Shown here one piece after another: positions 21,636 to 26,059 of a stretch of DNA of 26,059 nucleotides. Below the pieces are notes generated by a model. That model was not told the origin of the DNA and searched no databases. It worked only from the letters and a program-made list of their open reading frames with translations. Position numbers and translations under genes: made by a program. The DNA comes from a virus. The stretch lies in IMG/VR virus record IMGVR_UViG_3300022226_000018, positions 1-26,059 of that record, one strand, 5' to 3'. Position 1 is the stretch's first letter. Every line of letters starts with the position of its first letter.

Positions 21636-23960
21636 TTATTTGACACTTGCGATACCGTTTCTATCAATTACGATAATATCTACAAGGTATTGATGTTCCG
21701 GAACGTAATACTTTGAACGGAGCATGACGCCTCGATATCGTCGGCCTTTGTTTTTTGACGTTGGAAATTGAGGAATATCGAATGACCAACCTGGGAGCAT
21801 GCCCATTTTAGCCCAGTTGTGGGTAAAGTGTTTCACGCCTCGCCCGAATTTTCCGCCTAGTCCTGGCAGCACCTCACGCGCCCACAAGACGAGCACATCG
21901 GACGTAAGCCAGACCGGGGAATTTTCGGTAATGCCTAGGTTTTTCAGGTTTTGTTCGACATTAGTGTTCACCACTTCGGCATCGACGATTTCTTGATCTG
22001 AGGATTCTCTACGTTCGATCATGAGTTTATGACAATCGTTGAATACTTCTTCATCGGTGATCATTGTGGCCATGACGTTGGTTTCCCATGCACGGAATCG
22101 AGATTGTGTCATGACTATCCAAGTGGAACCGGCGACGATCGCGGCTTTGATATCGGCGAGGATTTGCCAGCGGTTTTGATTGATGAAAGCGCGGACTTCG
22201 GCGAGCCAATCGGCGGTTGCGGAGTCATCTCGGCTGACTGAGATCATCATTGACCTGGAAATCAGATCGCGGTCCAGCGTTGCGGAATTGCTTGTAAGGC
22301 AAAATGTTAGGTCGTTTTCCCTGGTGATCTCGTTTCTGGCGTAGGGGGCAAGGCCCGAGATATGGGCACTTGTGGCCATTGTGGCGAGGGTCGAGCTTTT
22401 GAAGAAGCCGGTGACGTTATCGAGCATGAATATCCGTTTACCGAGGGCGCCATCGGTCAGGAGGGTTCTCATCATGCGGTCGTGATCGCGTTCGTTGGTG
22501 AGCGATGTGGCGTCCACATAGAGGGGCGTAGAATTGTACAGGAAGGCCAGCAGCTCGATGAGCTTGGTCTTGCCCGACGCCTGGCCGGTATCACTGTCCA
22601 CGATCCATATGGGGCGATCAGCGTTGGCATCGTAGAACATGGGGCTGGCGAAGAGGACGCGCAGGAGCAGGCCGTCTTCCAACTCAGTAGGGCAGAAGTA
22701 GGACATCAGCTTATAGAATGCCTTACGGTCGGGGTCCGCTGGCGGTAGATCGGGATGATCAAAAAAAACGTTGTGGCGCTCGGGGACGAATGGGGCGGCT
22801 GCGACGTTGCCGAATTTGTGGGCGGACTGGATGAGTTTTTCGTATACGGCGCGCCAGCCGCTACAGCCGATGGTACGGCCTGGGGGCTCGAATTTGGGTT
22901 GCTCGTGGCTAAGACCGGCAACCCAGGCCTCCAACGCGCCCGGCGATCTGAGCATTGTAACCTTGCCCTGGCGGTAGTCGAAGAGGCTGTCCCCGAGCAT
23001 CATGGGGAAGCCGTCGAACGATTTTCGGATATGGTCCACGATGGCGTTGATGTGGAGGGGTTCCTTGACCTCCTTTTTCTTCCCGCCGCCGGTTTCGACC
23101 TCGAGGATGCGGTAGTTCTTGATTGCGATGAAGCGTTTTCGGTCCTCCGCGGCGGCGATTAGTGCTTCAAGATCGGCTTTTGTGCCGCCCACCTTGATCC
23201 AGTCGGACACATCGGCGCCCTTTGCCGGGAGGCCGAGGTCCACGACGCGCATGGACTTTGCGACACAAAGTGATTTGTTCTGGATGGCATTGACGAAGAC
23301 ACGGCCGGCGTCGTCGTTATCGGGTATGACTACTAAGTCTTTGCCTTCGAGCCATTTGTTGTAGCTGGCGCGCCAGTTGGCCTCGCCCATGGGGCAGGTT
23401 GTGGCTGCAAATCCGAGATTCCATAGCTGATCTGCATCCTTTTCGCCGCCGACCACACAGATCTGCGCCGCGTCCTTCCAGTCGTCCACGCGGTAGAGGA
23501 CGCGGTCCACGTTGCCGAGGCCGTTGATGAACTGGCCGGGATTATCGGGGTCCGGGCGCCGTTGGAAGAAGCGTTTGGGCTTCATGCGCACGGTTTGGTG
23601 TACGATGGAACCCCCCGACTTGTAGTCGTAGACGCAGTCGATGCACTCGGCTTGTCGGGTTTTTTGCTCTAGGTGTAGCCAGCGGCCGAGGATGATCTGA
23701 GCGGAGTGGAAGTCGCAGTTGTTGCCGGCCATGGCGAGGGAGATGACGTCGCCCTTTTCGCCGGATACGTGGTCGTGCCAGTGGTCGCGAACGGCGTTGA
23801 GAGCGCCCGAATTCGCGCCAGGACGCCACGGGTTGTCAAAAGACGTGTATTGGCCCGACTTGCCCCGCTCGGTGGCTCTTAGCTCATTTCTGAGGTATTC
23901 GCGGCAATCGGCGTTGTGTTTGATTTCATCCCGGCAATAGGTCTCCTTGAAATCGTCCAT
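21636..23960 (-). CDS. Primase-helicase with TOPRIM and D5/SF3-like AAA+ domain
   Basis: The 774-residue enzyme begins with ATG 23960, preceded by GGGAG, and overlaps the RecD-like gene by 35 bases. The N-terminal 95 residues look like a degenerate CHC2 primase zinc domain, with FDNPW, GEKGDVISLA and HSAQIILGRWL. The TOPRIM domain has GEKD (172-175) and PDNDDAG (213-219). The helicase part carries a variant P-loop TGQASGKT (458-465) with Thr replacing the first Gly, Walker B FMLDN (511-515), sensor LTSN (555-558) and RDLISRS with an arginine around 569. It would prime and unwind DNA at the phage fork. TOPRIM primase with a D5-type motor instead of a DnaB-type motor is known in mobile elements and phages. 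The repeat-rich gap follows its stop. Confidence 0.8.
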   Translation of the reverse strand: MDDFKETYCRDEIKHNADCREYLRNELRATERGKSGQYTSFDNPWRPGANSGALNAVRDHWHDHVSGEKGDVISLAMAGNNCDFHSAQIILGRWLHLEQKTRQAECIDCVYDYKSGGSIVHQTVRMKPKRFFQRRPDPDNPGQFINGLGNVDRVLYRVDDWKDAAQICVVGGEKDADQLWNLGFAATTCPMGEANWRASYNKWLEGKDLVVIPDNDDAGRVFVNAIQNKSLCVAKSMRVVDLGLPAKGADVSDWIKVGGTKADLEALIAAAEDRKRFIAIKNYRILEVETGGGKKKEVKEPLHINAIVDHIRKSFDGFPMMLGDSLFDYRQGKVTMLRSPGALEAWVAGLSHEQPKFEPPGRTIGCSGWRAVYEKLIQSAHKFGNVAAAPFVPERHNVFFDHPDLPPADPDRKAFYKLMSYFCPTELEDGLLLRVLFASPMFYDANADRPIWIVDSDTGQASGKTKLIELLAFLYNSTPLYVDATSLTNERDHDRMMRTLLTDGALGKRIFMLDNVTGFFKSSTLATMATSAHISGLAPYARNEITRENDLTFCLTSNSATLDRDLISRSMMISVSRDDSATADWLAEVRAFINQNRWQILADIKAAIVAGSTWIVMTQSRFRAWETNVMATMITDEEVFNDCHKLMIERRESSDQEIVDAEVVNTNVEQNLKNLGITENSPVWLTSDVLVLWAREVLPGLGGKFGRGVKHFTHNWAKMGMLPGWSFDIPQFPTSKNKGRRYRGVMLRSKYYVPEHQYLVDIIVIDRNGIASVK

Positions 23961-25095
23961 CCAGCTCCCTCAAACAAGTTGGGCGTTCTTTGACGCGTTT
24001 GATAGCGGCGGCGAAAGTGGGTGTGTGGCCCAGGACGATGCAAGCGGATTGCGCCCGGGTGATGGCTGTGTAAACCAGCTTGCGGTCGAGCATGTATCGG
24101 CTGTGTGGGAGGCAGACGAAAAAGACGCGGCGGTACTGTGATCCTTGGGATTTATGGACTGAGAGGCAGTACGCAAGGGTTAACTCTCTGGTCTGTGCTG
24201 CGGACAGTTTCCGCGTCGGGCAATGTTGGACCTCGGTGCGCTCACGGTCTAGGATGATTTCGGGATATTTATTGATTGCGACGATTTGTCCCGTGTCGCC
24301 GTTCCACAAGTCCTCCGGCCCGAAGTTCTTGCAGATCATGACGCGGTCGTTCACATCGAAATCGTTGCCGGTATCGCCGAGGAAGTACTTTTTGACCATT
24401 TGATTGATTGAGTGGATCTTGGCCACGTCTTCGGCGTCTGCGCCATAGCTGGGGGCGAGGAAGACATCCTGGGCCGGGTCGAACTTGCCAGCCCCCAACC
24501 ACCTACCGATCGTTCTCATGGCGTGCGCCGGCGTGCCGGCTTCCGCTATTTTCCAGAATTCGGAATCGGAGCGGAGTTCGGGCGGGGGGAGTGTGCCGGC
24601 GCGGATGGCGGCGGATGCGATGTGGATGGCGGCGTGTGCGCGGTGACATTTATCGAGGCGCGCGACGATGTCGGGGCGGATTTGGATTAGGTCATGGAAG
24701 GGCTGACCTGGGCCGACCGGGGGGAGTTGTGCGTCATCGCCGACAAGTATGATGTGGGCGATGGTGCGCTGGAGGAGGTGGAATAGGAGCCAGGATTCGA
24801 CCATGCTGGCCTCGTCGATGATGATGGTGGGAGCTTCGAGTGGCTTTTTCGGCGAGCGCATGAACTGTGCGCCGTTCCACTGGAGTGCGGAGTGGATCGT
24901 GGAGGCCGGATATCCGGTGAGATCGGACATGCGCCGGGCCGCCTTGCCTGTTGGCGCGAGGAGTTGGGCCCCGGGTGTGCGGTTGAGGATATTGCGGATG
25001 ATGGTGGTTTTGCCGTAGCCGGCGCCGCCGGTGATGATGGTATTGGCAACGCAGGCCCGGTCAACCGCGGCGATCTGGGACGGGTCCAAATTCAT
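23926..25095 (-). CDS. Short RecD-like SF1B helicase
   Basis: The 389-residue protein holds the whole SF1B motif set: Walker A GGAGYGKT (23-30), APTGKAARR (47-55), DEAS (94-97), GDDAQLPP (119-126), VHKSQGSQ (313-320) and YTAITRAQ (342-349). Cellular RecD2 proteins are about twice as long, so this is the motor without their extra N-terminal domain, a form common in phages such as T4 Dda. It is a DNA-unwinding partner for replication or recombination. It follows a small gene after one TGA by zero bases and overlaps the primase-helicase, so the three are one operon. Confidence 0.85.
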   Translation of the reverse strand: MNLDPSQIAAVDRACVANTIITGGAGYGKTTIIRNILNRTPGAQLLAPTGKAARRMSDLTGYPASTIHSALQWNGAQFMRSPKKPLEAPTIIIDEASMVESWLLFHLLQRTIAHIILVGDDAQLPPVGPGQPFHDLIQIRPDIVARLDKCHRAHAAIHIASAAIRAGTLPPPELRSDSEFWKIAEAGTPAHAMRTIGRWLGAGKFDPAQDVFLAPSYGADAEDVAKIHSINQMVKKYFLGDTGNDFDVNDRVMICKNFGPEDLWNGDTGQIVAINKYPEIILDRERTEVQHCPTRKLSAAQTRELTLAYCLSVHKSQGSQYRRVFFVCLPHSRYMLDRKLVYTAITRAQSACIVLGHTPTFAAAIKRVKERPTCLRELDGRFQGDLLPG

Positions 25096-25320
25096 TCAAT
25101 GAAGTTTCCATTTCAGCGGATCTTCTGCCTTGTGCCCGGTGCGCGTGCCGAGTTTCAGGCCGTACAGATCGCCGGGATCCTTCACGAAGATTTGGATGAC
25201 GCCGTCCTCGTACTCGTGGATGAGGACGTCATACTCGTTGATGTTGGCGCCTTCTGGAGTGATCGTGTTTCGCGTGACCTTGCGATGCGGGTGGAAGACG
25301 TGGACGATCTTGGCGTTCAT
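25096..25320 (-). CDS. Small protein of unknown function before the helicase
   Basis: The 74 residues read MNAKIVHVFHPHRKVTRNTI with a central INEYDVLIHEYEDGVIQIFVKDPGDLYGLKLG, beta-rich and rather acidic, and end KAEDPLKWKLH. A related start, MKAKIIH, opens a truncated frame at 25937, so this gene belongs to a duplicated unit. Its upstream sequence is part of the 127-base repeat and includes GGGAAGTG before the ATG. Family unknown. Confidence 0.6.
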   Translation of the reverse strand: MNAKIVHVFHPHRKVTRNTITPEGANINEYDVLIHEYEDGVIQIFVKDPGDLYGLKLGTRTGHKAEDPLKWKLH

Positions 25321-25442
25321 GCGATTTCACTTCCCAAGTGTACATTTCCTAACTGCGATCTCCGGGCCCGTCCCATGACGCCGGCATATGCCGGTCCGGG
25401 TGGATGATCCGGGCCCACTTTTCAGGCTCGTCTTTATCCATG
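25316..25442. repeat. 127-base direct repeat, internal copy
   Basis: This is identical to the last 127 bases of the window (25933-26059), 617 bases away. It spans the 3' end of the 172-residue gene, the gap after it and the first bases of the 74-residue gene. It includes CCGGCATATGCCGG, a 14-base palindrome. Similarity continues imperfectly into the small gene's start at its left side, so homology is wider than the exact match. Confidence 0.85.
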
Positions 25443-25867
25443 ACTTGTAAAGTGTCACCAGCCAAACACCAGCCGCTTTCATAGCCGTCAGGAGGAGATC
25501 CGGTCCCGTCTGGCAGCATCTCACCACCAACCTCCCACGAGTCATACCCGACCACAGATGGCAGCCCATGAAAGAGCCCAAGAATCCAAGAGCCGTCCTT
25601 CGGTGCGGGCCCGTCTTGCCATGCTCCCGCAGCCATCGAGTCGGCAAGTTGGTCAACGGCAGCTTTGTAAACTCGTGCTTTTGCTGCCGTTTCCAACCCC
25701 CACAGCCATTCCGAAAAGGCTGTCCTGGTGATGATTTCCCAATCTTCCATGTCGGTAATCTTCATTTCACCGGAAACGATCTTGTCGAACACTTCCGCCG
25801 GAATTACGTGGGCATTTCCGTCCAATGTCGGCACGCACAGATGCGGCTTGTTGTTTTCAATTTTCAT
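25349..25867 (-). CDS. Accessory protein of unknown function
   Basis: ATG 25867 gives 172 residues; a TTG twelve bases upstream is possible. The protein starts MKIENNKPHLCVPTLDGNAH, has EVFDKIVSGEMKITDMEDW, a helix ALETAAKARVYKAAVDQLAD-like region, and then WQDGPAPKDGSWILGLFHGLPSVVGYDSWEV, resembling small phage proteins with 'aPkDGswil' blocks. It ends HPDRHMPASWDGPGDRS. Its C-terminal codons lie in the 127-base repeat, and a second copy of that end appears at the right edge, so it is part of a tandem duplication. Its role is unknown. Confidence 0.6.
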   Translation of the reverse strand: MKIENNKPHLCVPTLDGNAHVIPAEVFDKIVSGEMKITDMEDWEIITRTAFSEWLWGLETAAKARVYKAAVDQLADSMAAGAWQDGPAPKDGSWILGLFHGLPSVVGYDSWEVGGEMLPDGTGSPPDGYESGWCLAGDTLQVMDKDEPEKWARIIHPDRHMPASWDGPGDRS

Positions 25868-25937
25868 CCCTGGGTCCAATCCATTTCAATGTCCTCTTCG
25901 TCCAGCTCTTCATCTCGTGAATGATCTTAGCTTTCAT
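25857..25937 (-). pseudogene. Truncated paralogue of the 74-residue gene
   Basis: The frame starts MKAKIIHEMKSWTKRT, matching MNAKIVH of the gene at 25320 over the first seven codons with mostly silent or mild differences (18 of 22 bases match), and then departs. The overlapping frame two bases on reads SRDEELDEEDIEMDWTQG and ends in a TGA coupled by ATGA to the 172-residue gene, so an acidic C-terminus may have been joined to a foreign start by deletion, frameshift or misassembly. Confidence 0.4.
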
Positions 25938-26059
25938 GCGATTTCACTTCCCAAGTGTACATTTCCTAACTGCGATCTCCGGGCCCGTCCCATGACGCCG
26001 GCATATGCCGGTCCGGGTGGATGATCCGGGCCCACTTTTCAGGCTCGTCTTTATCCATG
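25933..26059. repeat. 127-base direct repeat, copy at the right edge
   Basis: This exact copy of 25316-25442 stops at the window edge. It carries the last codons of a second copy of the accessory gene and the start of the truncated paralogue. Its length equals a common assembly word size, so the edge may be set by the assembler at a real repeat. Confidence 0.85.
25966..26059 (-). CDS. 3' end of a second copy of the accessory gene (partial)
   Basis: The visible frame ends DKDEPEKWARIIHPDRHM and PASWDGPGDRS then stop, identical to the C-terminus of the gene at 25349. The rest is beyond the window, so whether it is a complete second gene or a fragment cannot be judged. Confidence 0.55.
   Translation of the reverse strand, partial: MDKDEPEKWARIIHPDRHMPASWDGPGDRS

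Noticed and set aside
25933-26059. Phage terminal direct repeat or circular overlap
   Set aside because: The matching copy is 617 bases inside the same end, not at the left end, so it does not show circularity or terminal redundancy.
1-26059. Lysis genes, integrase, repressor, tRNA
   Set aside because: No endolysin or holin motifs, integrase catalytic residues or tRNA cloverleaf were recognised on either strand.

Overview
The window is the structural and replication half of a tailed double-stranded DNA phage with a long, probably siphovirus-type tail, from a fairly GC-rich genome. Terminase, portal, scaffold, capsid, head-tail joining proteins, tail tube, tape measure and fibre are all recognisable. 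No integrase, repressor, holin, endolysin, tRNA or CRISPR was found, and both ends cut through genes, so the phage is incomplete here. Shine-Dalgarno sites are strong in some genes (GGAGG before the scaffold, AAGGAG before the first tail-tube protein, GGGAG before the primase-helicase) and absent in others. The host cannot be named. Fibre-region proteins with hydrophobic leaders, lectin-like and FN3-like folds would suit an environmental Gram-negative host, but that is a guess.

Almost everything is on the minus strand and is read from right to left. At the right end (26059-23926) are two small accessory genes, with traces of a second tandem copy, and a short RecD-like helicase. A primase-helicase follows (23960-21636). 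Next is a 366-base gap full of short tandem and inverted repeats that looks like a replication origin or operator array. TerS (21269-20781) is separated from TerL (20563-19169) by 217 bases holding a dyad, a G-tract cluster and a long hairpin. The strand composition of the sequence switches sharply in this gap. Three small genes, one a zinc/HTH protein, follow TerL.

A 2.8-kb block with the portal and a beta-class DNA methyltransferase (15266-17995) lies on the plus strand, opposite to everything else. Turning it round would restore the usual terminase-portal-scaffold-capsid order. The minus strand then resumes with scaffold, major capsid protein, a decoration-like protein, connector, a pair of paralogous small proteins, minor capsid protein, gp10-like neck protein and tail terminator candidate. 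The tail genes follow: two paralogous tube-like proteins, a chaperone candidate, a short tape measure protein, an internally duplicated protein, a distal tail protein and a long fibre. Three further secreted-looking proteins run off the left edge.

Four features stand out: the origin-like region with its skew switch, the inverted portal-methyltransferase block, the run of hydrophobic-leader proteins at the fibre end, and repeated local duplication. Starts and stops are commonly coupled through TGATG or ATGA overlaps, and this reveals a probable small gene (10813-10673) broken by one in-frame TGA.
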